64,000 bases of DNA, from contig OU015496.1 in NCBI GenBank assembly GCA_907164885.2, positions 168,862,742 through 168,926,741 on the forward strand, in the 5' to 3' direction. Positions 31,057 through 43,885 of this stretch are shown piece after piece. The notes under the pieces were generated by a model. The model made no database searches and was not told the origin of the DNA. It worked only from the letters and a program-made list of their open reading frames with translations. The position numbers and the translations under genes were made by a program. The stretch comes from Dolomedes plantarius (lineage: Eukaryota > Arthropoda > Arachnida > Araneae > Dolomedidae). The stretch's first letter is position 1, and each line of letters opens with the position of its first letter.

Positions 31057-34000
31057 CTAAGCAATAGGAAGATGTTGATCCATTAAATCAGCTACCACTT
31101 TGGAAATAAATTTTTTGCAATAGAAATCACCGAAGAATTTCTCCTTCGACCAGTTCTCGTAGCCCATAGGTAAGTTAACCCTATATTTTGTAAAAATTGG
31201 ACAATCGAATAAACAATGATCAGGGGTTTGAATAGCCTGGCAAGGACAAATATTAGTTTTATTGTGAAATTTATTCTGATAGCTCCCGAAAGCGCCGTGA
31301 CCAGTTATAGCTTGATTCAAATAGAAGTCAGCGCTTATTCTATGTATTTTAACTTCTCTAAATATTTCCTGTACCCTTCTGCCTTTGGTACTCGTGTTCC
31401 AGATATGCTGCCATTCACTAATCTCTTCTTTATGGAGTAACTTTCTAATTTTATTCTTTGTCCATTTATATGAGAAGTTTATTGTATGTAATTCTGTAGC
31501 CTCCTTCGCAGTTCTGTCCGCTTCTTCGTTTTCCATAATACCAATGTGAGCCTTGACCCAGTGGAAGACCACTTCAATGTTATTGTCTTTAATTTTATGT
31601 TTAATATCATCGATTATTTCACCTTTAAAATTTAGTGCTTTCAAAGCTTCAAGGGCACTGCGTGAATCAGTGTATATATCACAATGTTTTATATTTTTAC
31701 TAATCATACAATTGATTGCCACTTGTATCGCCCTGAGTTCGGCAGTATAAGAATTTGCTCTCTCTAATTTTTCCCTGATTTTCTCAATTTCTTTACCATC
31801 CTCATAAATAACTACCCCAGCCCCGGTTCTTTCATCCTTTTTAGAACCGTCCGTAAAAATTTTTATATTTGTTTTGGGGTCTAAATCATAAGTCCAATCA
31901 TAACTTATTAAGTCATCCAAGGTTCTAATTTTCCATTCCCTGGTAATGCTGTTGTTTCCATTATATTTATTTCCATTTATTTCAATTTCTTCCTTATTAT
32001 CGTATAGCCTGTATAATTGTTTCGCCGATTTGGCCTTCAGGTGTAAAGGAACGCATCCCGCCAAAATGTTAAGTGCGTCAGTCTAAGTAGTTCTATAACA
32101 TTTCGTCATGAAAAGCATATATGGTCTTTGAATCTGCAAGAGCTTTCTTTTAATAATTTCTAAATCATTATACCAAACCTCGGCAGCATAGAGAATTATT
32201 TTTTCAACAACAATTTTGTACAATTCTTTAGTAATTTCCGGCTTTATGCCCCAGGTTTTTTTAGAAATTCCATTCAGTTTATAGAATAATTTTAATGCTT
32301 TCTCATTAACTTTCTCCAGGTGACCTATGAAATTAAGTTTAGTATCTATGTAAACTCCAAGATATTTTATTTCATTTTGATATTTAACATTTTCCTCACC
32401 AATTTTAATCGATGGTTTTGTAATAATTTGCCCTTTACAAGGCACAATCGTATAATTACATTTGTCTATACTTATTTTTAGACCATTCTTATGAATCCAA
32501 TCGCTACAATAGTTTAGTATATCTTTAGCATAGGCGGTAAATTTGTAAGAAACTGGAGATTTTATTAATATTATAATATCGTCTGCGAATGCTTGAAGTT
32601 TGATTTTTTCATTGTAACAGTATGAAGTCAGTAAATCATTTATCACGATCAGCCATAGAATGGGCCCCAAAGAAGAGCCCTGCGGGACACCAGTATTATA
32701 ATCTATTAGTCCTTTATTTGTCTTTATTTTCCTATCGGTGATATAGCTAATTAGAATACCCAATAAATAATTTTCCAGGTTAAGTTGTTTAAGTTTATTG
32801 ATGAGAATATTTTTCTTGATGGAGTTGAAAGCATTTTGAATATCAATGGATACTATACATGTGTGTTCTTTATTACTCTTGTTTTCTCTGATGATACTTA
32901 TAATATTATTCAAAGCCTGGAGAGTTCCTAAACCCCTTCTAAAACCATATTGGTTATTAGATAGTAGCCTCTTAGACTCCAAAAAGATCCTTAGTCTGTT
33001 TGTTATTAACTTATCCAATACTTTGCCCAAAACCGGCAGCAGGCAGATGGGTCTATAGGATCCTAATAATTTCAGATCTTTATTTTCCTTAGGAAAGAAT
33101 ATTACAACAGCCTTTTTCCATGCACTGGGGAAATATTTTTCTTTTAAGCATCTATTAAATAAACCTTTGATTAGTTGTTTATTACTGTTATAAATTTCTA
33201 AAATAATACTCAATGTAAAACCGTCATAACCAGGCGCTTTATCATTTGCTATTGTACTGATAATATAATCGATTTCCGTAAAAGTAATTTCTTGAAACTC
33301 ATCCACAGTAATATTTATGTTTTCATTTTTCATTGCCGGATCAAATTCAAAGTGGTAATTTACAAGGGCTTCTTCAATATCATCGATATTTCCCAGAATC
33401 GTGCCATCATCAATTTGTAAACCTTCCAAAGCCTTTATTTTTCTCTCACTAACCATACCCTTCACTTTTCCAAAAGTGTCTTTTATCGTAAGTTTTTCAA
33501 TGAAATTTTTAAATGAGTTTCTTCTGGCTAATTTAATAGCTCTCCTATAAATTGCTTTTTCCCTCTTGAACTCCAGTTTAAATTTATTTCTGCTTTGAAA
33601 ATCTTCTTCTCTCTGGAATCTCTTACGCAGAGCTCTCAATTTTTTCCTTCTAATTTGTAGTTCTTTACTCCACCAAGGGGCGTTGTGATTCTTCTGCTTA
33701 ATCTCTTTTTTACTATATTTTTTGCACAAATGTGTTGTGACTCTGTTAATCTCTTCTACAATGTCATCGATTTTCAAACTATTCATTTTATCAAAAATCA
33801 TTTTTGTTCTCTTCCCCAGTGCAGTTCTAAATTCTAGCCAGTAAAGTTGATTAATATTCCATCTGATATTTCTATTAATATTTCTATTCTTCTCTTTAAA
33901 CGTAATTTCAAAAACTATTGCGTTATGGTCCGTATTTATATATTTATCATCCACCTTCCAGTTCTGTATTCTTTCCTCTTCAAGCCCAATAGTTATTGTC

Positions 34001-34620
34001 AAATCTGGCCATCCTTCACCAAATGGCCCGTTATAAGTAGGCAAGCTCATTGGGTCATTCCTTATATGTGCATTGTATTGGATCATATATTTAATTATTT
34101 CCTCTGCTCTTTTATCTGTAGGCCTACGGCCCCACAAGGTAGATCTAGCATTAAAATCGCCAAATATGATTATCTTATTGCTTTGAAACTGCTCGGTTAT
34201 ATTGTTTAAGAGGGTCCATTGCGGATCCATACGTTCAGTAGTACCGCCCGCTGGAGGGATATATATTGTAATAAAAACATAATCTTCCTCGCCTGCATTT
34301 ATTTTAATGGCAATAATATGGTCTGACACTAGCAATTTAATGAATTTAATATTGCTTTTAAGTATGAAGGCAACTTTTGGATTATTATTCAAGTATATCT
34401 TCTGATAAGCCGAATGAAATCCAATAATTTCGTGTTTGTCTCCCCTTCTATAATATGGTTCGTTCAAAGAGATAATATCAGAATTAAGATCGGAAGCAAG
34501 TTCATACGTGGCAATTATAGAATTATTCAAATTTAAGTGAAGACAAGAAAACAAAACCCGACAAGAGGAAGAAGACGACAAACCCGCACCAATGGGCTCA
34601 GGAACGTTCAGTACCACCAT
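31057..34620 (-). pseudogene. LINE copy 3 ORF2: endonuclease, reverse transcriptase, RNase H; one internal stop
   Basis: The frame from Met 34618-34620 (MVVLNVPEP) to the stop at 31057 spans 1,188 codons with no frameshift and a single internal TAG, codon 846 (32083-32085). Endonuclease, about residues 25-235: SLNEPYYRRGD, IYIPPAGG, FGDFNARSTLWGRRPTD and NTDHNAIVF. Reverse transcriptase, about 450-720: SYRPICLLPVLGKVLDK, YGFRRGLGTLQAL, VSIDIQNAFNS, TGVPQGSSLGPILW and the catalytic AFADDIIIL, all intact. After the stop, RNase H: IFTDGSKKDERTGAG, SYTAELRAIQ, IYTDSRSALEAL and HWVKAHIGIMENEEAD. A terminal Cys/His segment, CPCQAIQTPDHCLFDC, follows. Readthrough of the TAG or a sequencing error would restore the frame; otherwise RNase H is cut off. 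Confidence 0.9.
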
Positions 34621-35727
34621 AATCAGTCCTGTTTCTAAGTTTTTCTATAGCTTTTATATAATTAGTACACTTGTTATCATACGGTAAGTGATTTGTCTCG
34701 TAATTGGTGTTAAAAGTTTCGTTAGTAAACTTACAATTATAACAGCAAACTTCTCTATTACAGTCTCCGTGTTCTTTCTGACCACAATTTCTGCAAACCT
34801 TCTCCCTATTGCAATATTTAGCAATATGACCCGTTCTGTAACAATTATAACAGATTTTTGGCTTGATGAATTCCTTTATATTATATTTTTGCCAACCAAT
34901 CTTTATTTTATTATTTCGTATTATATTATTGAATGAGTTTCCGTCAGTGCTAATAACCCAATTAAAGCCGAATCTACCTTTAAATTTAAAAATTACTTTC
35001 GTTTGCTCTTTATTTAGCTCTTCGTTTTGAAATATTATTTTCTTCTCGATTTCCTCTTTGTCTAAGTCCTCCTCTACACTATAAATTATAATATGGGGAT
35101 TCCTTTTTTTGGTTTGTTAACAATATATTTATCTTGTAAGTTTTCTGCCTGTTGTATTTCAGTAATTAATTTGTCTATATCCTCCTCTTTATCAACACTG
35201 ACTATCAATCCACCTTTACTTATTTTCCTTATTGTATTAATTCCTACACTTATATCCTCTGGCCTGATATTTTCCTGTAATTCCTTTCTAGTAATATCCG
35301 GATTTTGGTCTATTTTAGGGACTATTGTCAGTGAATGTAAAGTATTCTCTCTTCTCCCCTTAGATCTAGATCTAGCTCTAATCGCCGGAACTTTAGCTGC
35401 CTCGGCGTATGTACTCTTTATCTTTATCTCTTCCACTCTAGCCTCGTTAACGAGGTTTTTTAATTGTCTTTCTAAAGCCTTTACTTGACCTTTTAGATCC
35501 GTTATAAACGATCTTTGTAAATTTATGACAAATAAATTTTTGTCTATTTCAGTTGTGTAATATATTTTGTCTCCCTGGCTAATTCTAGTGGTATTACTAA
35601 TTTTTTTATTTAGTTCCGCTACTCTTTCCTTAAGTTCATTTTCAAACCCAATCAACATTTCATCAGTACATGGATTATCCACGTCAAATACAATATCCTC
35701 AATGTCATCCAAGCTGTATTTCGACAT
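34598..35727 (-). pseudogene. LINE copy 3 ORF1: gag-like RNA-binding protein with zinc knuckles, one frame break
   Basis: ORF1 proteins coat the LINE RNA. Met at 35725-35727 (MSKYSLDDIED) opens an acidic, coiled-coil-like region (FENELKERVAELNKK, then KGQVKALERQLKNLV), a basic stretch (RARSRSKGRRE) and an RRM-like region. At an A7 run (about 35105-35111) the frame must shift by minus one to continue: PHIIIYSVEEDLDKE, FNWVISTDGNSF, then three knuckles, CYNCYRTGHIAKYC, CRNCGQKEHGDC and a longer CYNCKFTNETF. It ends at TGA 34598-34600, overlapping ORF2 by 23 bases in another frame. The break could be a one-base loss or a slippery site. Confidence 0.8.
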
Positions 35728-36420
35728 TGTATTAATTATACTTCAAATTTGACTCTATGCACCACAATAAAACCATAACCACAATAGTAACCATAGGTTA
35801 GTATTGTGACCAAATCAATTAATTGTTCAAATGAAATCAATCACATTCACTATTACCAGAGCAATGAATCCATCACCGCAAATAAGCACTTCAAAAAATT
35901 AGAATATGCGAACTATACTGAATTATCTATGCACTACACAGCAAAATAACCTTAAACATGCAGTGCGCTAACATGCAGTACTAAATAGAGATAAAACCCT
36001 CACTCATTAAACAATGCAGAAGGCATATATTAACCACAGCAAAACACTTGATATTATAGAACAATTCGAATAGTCCTACCTTGGTTGTTAAAATATCATA
36101 TATCCAACATGTATCAGACTTACAAGTTTCTTCACAAAGTTGAATCAAATTGAGTAAGTTTTACCCAATTCAAATGACACTTCTGTGTCAATCAGTTCAA
36201 CTGACTCAGCCTTCTTTCCAACCATTAAGTAGTCAGAATAGAAATAAATCCATCAAAAACAGTTTTCAATCCATTCCAAGATGTCAAAGGCACCCAGTAA
36301 TTTCAACGGTAATCCACTTCTGACTACCGGGAAAGCCACTTCTGACCACCGGGAAAGTCCACGGAGCCTCCGTACAGTTGACGGCCAACGCCCGATTAGG
36401 CCTCGTCGTTGAATTAAACG
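35728..36420 (-). other. 5' untranslated region of LINE copy 3
   Basis: No open frame of note. A 22-bp tandem duplication (36314-36357) lies near the upstream end, where GC content rises. Confidence 0.55.
36314..36357. repeat. 22-bp tandem duplication in the LINE 5' region
   Basis: CCACTTCTGACTACCGGG and CCACTTCTGACCACCGGG, each followed by AAAG, stand side by side with one mismatch. Confidence 0.85.
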
Positions 36421-36429
36421 AAGTTCACA

Positions 36430-38195
36430 TTAAGCAAAATAAATACCTTTTTGCTATAAATTTTATATCACAATATATTCCATAGCTTATATATTACGAC
36501 TATTGAAAATAATATATATATTTAAGCATATAAACTATCAAAAACACAAATCTCACAAGAGCTCAAAAAAAAGCAACCGTCGCCATTGATAACAGCGTTG
36601 CCACTCTGCGTTTTTCATAAAATGAAACAACTTTACCATTAACTAAAAATTCCGCCTTCAACCGATAAAAGGTAAAAGAGAATTAGGGAAAAAACATCAT
36701 TTACCATACATTCAATTACCTGAAGAGAAAGGTATTTTGAAATATTCATCATTACGATTTTGTAAGATAGAGTCATGGCGAAATTTAATTAGAAATAACC
36801 GTAACAAATTTACTCACCTTATTTCAGTGAATTTTATTTCAATTTGTCTCTACTTATTGCAGGGAATTTATTCTCTTAAATATGTAATATCTACTGCTTT
36901 TAGATTATGTCGAATTACATGCAAAATAATAAGTTTCAAATTATATAAATTCAAGATAAACACATTTTCCTTCTATCAAGCTACATTGCTTATAATGTAA
37001 AAGTAAATTACTTTTATATAAATCTTAGATGTACTATGCCTTATATATCAGAAAGCCCATGGAAATACTATTTTTGTTTTGAAGTCTTGTAATATCAGAA
37101 TCCAAGAACTTATAAACACTAATCCTTGAAGAAAATAAAGTAGCCTGAAGGTCTTCACATTCATTTTATGATCTGTATCCCTTTAGAATAACAACCCAGT
37201 GCGACTGCATGAAAGAATCCCAAATAAGAAGCATGGTTGCGTTTAAAAACACTATTTCTCTTTCATTTATTCTTGAAATAGCTTTTTAGAACAGCTTTCC
37301 AATTTATTCAAAGCAAGGTGAATTATGGTAGGTAAAATAACTTCGTTATGAACTACGTAAAATATAAGATCTGATAGCAGATTGGGAGATAATACAGTTT
37401 ATTTGTTTTGTATGAATAAAAATCCAATATCGTGTGTACATTTAATTTTGGAGATCTAATTTATCCTGCTTCCTCTACCTGTTTATGACGAAACTCTATG
37501 GTGATTTAATGTTAATTTCTTGTTAAGGGTGTTTCGAAACAGAATACTAAAAATATACAGCAGAATTTTTTTATATTTTGTCTCGGTTAAAAACTTATTA
37601 GAGATCTCTTAGATTAAAATGTATTTAAATATACTATGAACTAACGATCTTATAGAGAAAAATAATTCATAACATAAGATAAACACATTATCCGTACATA
37701 CGGATGTGTGTGTGAGAGAGGGACGCTAGACGGATCATATTCGCACCGAATTCCTGGTGCGGTCAAAACTTCATGCTACTCATGGTAGTAGTCTTGACAA
37801 TGAGTAAGAATTCAATCCAGTCCGTTATAAATTATCCTTTATTGATATTTTACTTATCATTTCATTTTTTTTCACATATCTCGAACATGCATCTGAACTG
37901 TGCAAAAGCCTGCAACCTGCTGCCGATCACAGCATAGCAAAAGTGTCAATCCTTATGGGCAGCCGATAGATTTCAGCTGTCCTTAAGAGAATGCGTTGCA
38001 ACCTTGTGTCAGATGAATACAGTTTCACACATTTTAGAAGAATTCCACCACACGTACATTCCAAAAATAGAGATTAAAGGAAATATATTAATAAAAATTA
38101 TAATAGTAATTTGTAGGTCAGGAGTGGTAGATGAAATATAATAGGGAGAAAGATTTTTTGGCCTAACATGCACTCACAGACGCAAGCACATTTTA
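36430..38195. other. AT-rich stretch without recognisable gene
   Basis: Short open frames only (for example 36737-37000). A small hairpin with GCACC/GGTGC arms lies near 37743-37762. Confidence 0.5.
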
Positions 38196-38197
38196 TA

Positions 38198-38951
38198 GGG
38201 TAATTCACTCGGAAGAAGCCCCGAATATTCTGTAATAACTCCCGCTCGGATGAAGCAATCTGAGCCAAACAAATACGTTACATACCTTGTCATATTTGTA
38301 ATCGATTGCATTACATACGATGCTGGAACAGATCTCCCTTTTAAGCCAGACACATTTCGATGCAGCGCTCTATGTTGCTGAACGTATTGGATAGGATATC
38401 GGGGAGGGGATAGAAGCAATTTCCCGTTGGACGTTTTCCTTCAAATCTTCAACAGTGTGAGTCTTGTTACGATAGACTTTTCCCAAAGAAAGAATTCTGG
38501 TGGTGTCAGATCCGGCGACCTTGGTGGCCAAAATCCCTGTGAAATTATCCTGTTGCATATGAAGTACTCAATATTCGTCATGCCCCTTACCGATGTTTGA
38601 CACGCTGCTCCATCTTGCTGGAAGTAACCTTCCGTCATTGCACGATCATCTAGTTGATTCACGAACTGTTAAAAAATGTATAGGTACACTTCAGTGTTCA
38701 CAGTGGTGTCAAAGGAAATGGGGTCTATGATGCACAACTGAAACTTTGCGCACCAAACACCAACTTTTCGATCATACAGCGGTGTTCGGTGAGTGGAAAA
38801 GGGATTTTCAGCTGCTCATATTGAACAAAGATCACATCCAGTTTCGCATGTAACACAATCGATTACACGCACGTTAAGGTACGTTACGTGTTTGTTTGGT
38901 TCAGATTGTTTCATAACAGAATATTCGGGGCCGCTGTCGAGTGAATCACAC
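38198..38951 (-). mobile_element. mariner-like element (SETMAR-type transposase), deletion derivative
   Basis: The inverted ends share ATTCACTCG, CCCCGAATATTCTG and further blocks (CAATCTGA.CCAAACAAA, AATCGATTG) over about 110 bases. TA lies outside both ends (38196-38197 and 38952-38953). At 754 bp it holds only the C-terminal part of a transposase. Confidence 0.75.
38340..38770 (-). pseudogene. mariner-type transposase C-terminal half
   Basis: Seen in order on the minus strand: a segment ending IGVWCA-like (KVGVWCAKFQ), an in-frame TAA, VNQLDDRAMTEGYFQQDGAA with a catalytic Asp, RIISQGFWPPRSPDL with the next Asp box, and TPPEFFLW. After a frame shift it continues as HTVEDLKENVQREIASIP. The order and the PPRSPDLTPP.FFLW motif are typical of mariner/SETMAR-related transposases. 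The N-terminal DNA-binding part and first Asp are absent, so it is a non-functional remnant. Confidence 0.75.
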
Positions 38952-38953
38952 TA

Positions 38954-39339
38954 TATATATATGCAAATACACGCACATGTGTGTACTATGATTACATTGC
39001 TAGATAGATTTTTCTACAGCTCTCTCTACGTGAACTATGCTATAAATCTGTACTCTCAGCCTATTTATCTAGAAAGGAGATTTTTATCTATCAAAAATCC
39101 CTTCAAGGTATATTTAGGAACGTTTGCGTAGCATTCTTTAATGTAAATAAAAAAATTCTCGGGGATTAACAAATTTCGCTGATGCTTTATGCGAATGGGG
39201 AAAAAAATGTAAGCTTCTTATACACAAATCTCTCTCGCTTTCTAACTATCCTCTGTATTTAAATCCTATTCAACATCGAGAGATTTATATGAAGCAGTGA
39301 AGAAAGCGTTGATGTGTGCTTTTCTAATTAACTCTTGCC
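38954..39339. other. Stretch without recognisable gene
   Basis: Nothing supported; may include the decayed 5' part of the hAT element to the right. Confidence 0.4.
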
Positions 39340-40370
39340 AACATATCTGGTGCAATTACAGATGTAGCCCCATCTATGATAGGCACAAAAAGAAGGACTT
39401 GTAAGATTAATATAGAAGACGATGCCATTGCTGTTGAAAGTTCTCGTTTGATGAAGTACCATTGCATAATACACCAGGAAAATATATGAGGAAAAGTTTA
39501 AAAAATGGACCATGTTATGCAAATCTTCGTAAAAATGGTGAATTTTTAAGGACTCGGGGATTGAATCACTGCCAGTTTCAAGAATTTCTTAAAAGCTTGA
39601 ATTCGGAGTATGGTGATATCGTATACTTTACAGAAATAAGATGGCTCAGTTGAGGGATAATATTAAAAAGATTTTATAGCCTACTCGATGAAATCAAATT
39701 GCTTATGACATAGGAAAAAATAACTTATCCCAGAACTTGATGATGTCAACTGGCTTGAAGGTATAGCATTTCTGACAGATTTGAATGCCCATTTAAATGA
39801 CTTAAACACCCGTCTTCAGGGTAAAAACCAACTTATCAGTACAATGTTTCAAACCATAGACGCGTTTCAAATGAAACTGACATTATGGCAAGCCCAAGTA
39901 AATGTTCACAATTTTTTGCATTTCGAGACGCTGACCAAGCATAATTCTTAAAATGGTAAAAAATACGCAGACTTGCATTCCGATTTAGTGCAAGAATTTG
40001 AAAATCTATTTCAGGACTTTTGGGAAAATAAACAATTGTTCTGAATCTTTGCTACTCCATTTGCAGTTGATATAGATATGCTGCCCGGAAATTTTCAAAT
40101 GGAAGGCATAGAGTTGCAATCTGACGCCCAACTTAAAGAGAAATTCAATCAAGTCTCTTTGTGGGACTTTTATAAATCATACCTTCTCATAGATAAATAT
40201 CCCTCTTTGCATAGTCATGCGTTATTCATGTCCTCATTGCTTGGAAGCACGTACATCTGTGAACAACTATTTTGAAGAGTGAAGCACACTAAAAGTCAAA
40301 TTAGAACTGAAATATCGGATGAACATTTTGAGAACTCTCTGAAATTGCAACCTCTTCAATTGACCTAAAT
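39340..40370 (+). pseudogene. hAT transposase, GTF2IRD2/SCAND3-like, degenerate
   Basis: Recognisable family segments follow one another in shifting frames: ITDVAPSMIGTKKGLVRLI, NHCQFQEFLKSLNSEYGDIV with YFTEIRWLS (39560-39655), a FYSLLDEIKLLM segment, AHLNDLNTRLQGKNQL, and LPGNFQMEGIELQSDAQLKE (40080-). The C-terminal dimerisation region follows, FYKSYLLIDKYPSLHSHALF and MSSLLGSTYICEQLF. At least five stops or shifts interrupt it. The family is a domesticated-looking hAT clade; this copy is clearly a transposon remnant. Confidence 0.75.
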
Positions 40371-40601
40371 ATTGATGCATTACTTTCTCAAATTCAATGC
40401 CAAATATCACATTAATTTTATGACTCATATAGTTATCTTTATAATTAAAAATAAAATTTCTAATGAAATATATCTGTTAACTATATATTATACTTCTTTA
40501 CTCGTCAACTATTTTTAATATTAGGTATATTTTTGTGTGGCCCAAAACAATTCGTCTTCTTTCAATGTGGCCCAAGGAAACTAAAAGGTTGGATACCCGT
40601 G
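39340..40601 (+). mobile_element. hAT element (GTF2IRD2-like transposase), 5' end missing
   Basis: The right end at 40601 reads, in reverse, CACGGGTATCCAACC, and it is followed inside by the same subterminal words as the MITE at 10847. The interior holds a transposase pseudogene. No matching left end or target duplication was found, so the element is 5' truncated. Confidence 0.7.
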
Positions 40602-43260
40602 ATATATCTTGAAATGGAACCTTTCATGATCTGCTTGCTAACTTTAAAAGAGTGTCTCTAAAATTCCCGTGAAGGTACATTCATTAAATTTTGATCAATA
40701 TTCTTTTTTAATTAAACTGCATTCATTTTTTTATAATTATTTAAAGTAAAATTTCTGAAAATATTTTCCGTGTTGCAAAATTTTCTCCGAAGTGAAATAT
40801 TTTTATTGCGTTATTCATGTCCTTTCAAGTGAATGAAATTTTAAAAATTAATGTTTTACTAATGCTGATGGGTCAAAATTTAGTTGGTTGGTTGAAAGAG
40901 CTTTGAAAAGTCATGTTTTTGCAACACGAACTCATAAGACTTGGACCTGCAGTTTTAAGGAGACTCCGAACGGCTACATAAAAAACCAATCCTGATGAAA
41001 ACAAATTATTTTTTAACCTTTCTTACGCACAAAAGAACCTTTCTTATGCACAACCTCTCTTAAGACAAGAAAGTTTACATTTTGTTCGTCATACATATTA
41101 AAGACTACAAATGCTTTAAAATTTTCATTTTAACTAATCTAAAAACCAATTTCATCTTGTAAAGGTTTTTTTTATATAATACCGTTTCTTTTTTACACCT
41201 GTATAGGTTTTTTTATATAATAGTAATAGTGACTCTTAGCTATAGTAATCTATATTAAGAAAAATTTAAGGAGAAAATTCTTATAAAAGGTATGTAAAAA
41301 AATGTGTCTCGGAAAATTCCTAAATTATAATTTGTCGTGTGTTAATGCTACAGATTTTAACACATTTCAAATATGATGAAAAAATCGGAAAGAATTCGTA
41401 GAAAATTGTCAAATAAGAAACATTCAACTTATTTTATATTCACACTTTAATCATTAGAAAATTTCGATATTATAAATGAGAAATTTTATTTTTCAGGAGC
41501 AAAAATTTACCTCATCTGAATAATAAAGGAGAAAATATAGAAAAATAGTTTAAATGTGATACAAGAAGTTACTTGAACGTAATCCCGATACATCTCTCAA
41601 AATAAGTTTATTTCAGTATCAAATATCTATCTTAGTATCAATAAAGTTTTTAGGTTTTATTTCAAATTTTGATTTCTTTTTAGTTGAGTAGTGCAAGAAA
41701 TTTAATATATATGAAAAAAAAACCTATGGATATTGAAACAGGTTTCGATCAGATCTTTACGACTTCATTTCCACATATGAGAATATAAATACGGTAAGCC
41801 AATCGATTTTTTATGGATGGCTGCCCTAGCAGTCACAAAGGAATTTAAGGGAACTTTATTTATGAACCATCAGTGTCCTTGGCCGATATCCTTATCACGC
41901 AGTATGCATCTTTTATACTGGTGATTCCGCTAATTGATATAAGAAATTTATGGATAAGATTTGTCTGTTTCTGTCACCTATGACAGCCTGAACACGGCTC
42001 GTTCTGTGGTAAAAAACGGTAGAAAACAGCTAATTGACTATTTATCAGAATATCTCTGAACCTATTCAGCTGGAAATATCAATAACTGTATTTTTATTAT
42101 TACCATGTTTTTATTAACTTGCTTTCTTGTTTGTGTGTGTGTTTGTGTGTTTGTCCAGTGCAAATCTTGCAATCGATATTTAACTAACTTCCCGACTAGC
42201 TAGACATTAGAAATTTTTAGAATAGCTCATAACACGATGACAATGCATTTTTTTAATACTTTTAGCCATCTTTAAGCAGATTTTATTATTTTCAGTTAAT
42301 TTTGTTTTGTAGACTGGTGCAGCCATCTGTCGGCCGAGACGGGAACGAAAAGTTAAATGGAAGTTAACTTCCAATTAACTTCATTTTCTTTCAAGTTGAT
42401 GGGATAATTCATCAAAAAATTTTTTAAAAACATTTATTAATACATAGAATTGTCAAGTTTATATGATTCAACAGAAACTGTAAAACCATGGTATATAAAA
42501 AGTTCTTTTTATCTTGTAATTATTGTCTATCATCACGAGCCTCCGTACAAGCGCATTAATCTCGCCTATGTTATATGTATGTGTGTACAATACACAATAC
42601 ATATAACATGTACAATACATATAACAAGTAAAATTAAATAAACCTACATTGCATCTAAAGAGAACCAGATTGTAAGGAAAAAAAGAGCCTTTTTTTAATG
42701 ATAAAAAAGTACAAATAAGAAAATACTCTATACATTTTCTAAAATTACTTGAAGTTATTTTATTTAATTGCTAAATTTTATCCATTTCATCGTCAACCTA
42801 ATAAATTTATTTTCTAAAGATTTTTTTCGCTTTTTTATATACGTACTTTTTATGAGGTATACCATGCTCCTTCTATAACATATTTTAAGATTTCTGATTT
42901 AGGTACCCAGTTTTGACAATTTTAATATCTAATACCTGTTTTGACACCACACCATCAATTTACACTTTCAGTTTTAAGAGATTTTGTGTCTTTTGTATCG
43001 ATTCAATTAACCTGTGAAAAAATTCTCTTCGCGCATTCAGAAGAATGAGGTGAAATAGTTAAATGGGTCATGAAGTTTCATAACTCTTCATACTTGGGAT
43101 TATGAAATCTGTCTTTGATATTACATAAAAATATAAAATCTCTGGAATGGTTTTGTGAGAAGGAGATATACCACGATTAAATTTATGTGTGTGCGTGTGA
43201 GAAAGAAAGAGAGTCTTGAGTATAACTGGAGATCAAACCAGCAAGAAATAACCAATAACC
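40602..43260. other. AT-rich stretch without recognisable gene
   Basis: No supported frame, RNA gene or terminal repeats. A run of GTGTGTTT words near 42130-42155 and a 14-bp inverted TATGTATGTGTG/CACAATACATA pair near 42575-42605 are minor. Confidence 0.5.
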
Positions 43261-43264
43261 CAAA

Positions 43265-43530
43265 TTAGAAATATAAAACTGTTAATAATAACCCAAAAAA
43301 CACAAGACTGACGGCAACTTGACGGGCCGGTTCTGGAGGCGCCGGTAGAACGATAGGCTCTGGGAAAATGATCCGTACCGTTGCCGGGTGATTTACGAAT
43401 CTCCGACGCTGAATCCCGTAGTGTGTACCCGTTTGAGGGCCGGTGATGGTTGGATAGGAATCGACCCGAAACCGCTTTGCCTGTAATGTCCCGGAATCGA
43501 TAGTCCGATTCGTAACCACAAGTAACAGAA
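43265..43530 (-). other. GC-rich, CpG-rich island; possible host exon or unknown repeat
   Basis: GC content is far above the surroundings. On the minus strand one frame is open from about 43540 to 43265 and includes TGPQTGTHYGIQRRRFVNHP and IIFPEPIVLPAPPEPARQ. A possible acceptor (CTGATGCAG) lies at its upstream edge, but a second minus-strand frame is open too and no donor stands out. I do not recognise the product. Confidence 0.3.
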
Positions 43531-43885
43531 ATCTGCATCAGAATTATGGATTTGAAAGGGAAGGCGAAGATTAAATTAAACAGACTTTTCATAAATATTT
43601 ATTTCACTTTTGTGAAACTTCTTTTGCACGAAAAATTCACATAATTTTCCTTGTATGAAAAGATTGTATTATATCAGAAGTATACGGCTAACATAATATA
43701 ATCTTTCGGTTATACTATGTGATATATGCATAATATATATTATCTATATATTTAATTTGCTAAGCCGACTTTTTGGGCAGTCCGTGAGAGAAAACTACTG
43801 CATCAATTTACTTCATTTTGGTCTTAAACGAAAGATTGTAATCTGTAGATTTGTTAAATTTGGTTTTTGTGACAGCAATTTCTAT

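Larger units (their letters stand above)
30487..36420 (-). mobile_element. LINE copy 3 (APE-RT-RNaseH type), near complete
   Basis: On the minus strand the order is: 5' untranslated region (about 36420-35728), ORF1 with zinc knuckles, an overlapping ORF2, a 539-base 3' untranslated region and a poly(A) tail of 31 bases (the T run at 30487-30517). It is about 5.9 kb, full length for this clade. The exact 5' end is uncertain because no target duplication could be matched. The long uninterrupted A tail and intact frames indicate a recent insertion. Confidence 0.85.

Noticed and set aside
36340..36420. Target-site duplication for LINE copy 3
   Set aside because: ATTAGGCCTCGTCG near 36393 partly resembles ATTAGGACCTAGCC beside the poly(A) tail, but the match is too imperfect for a young insertion.
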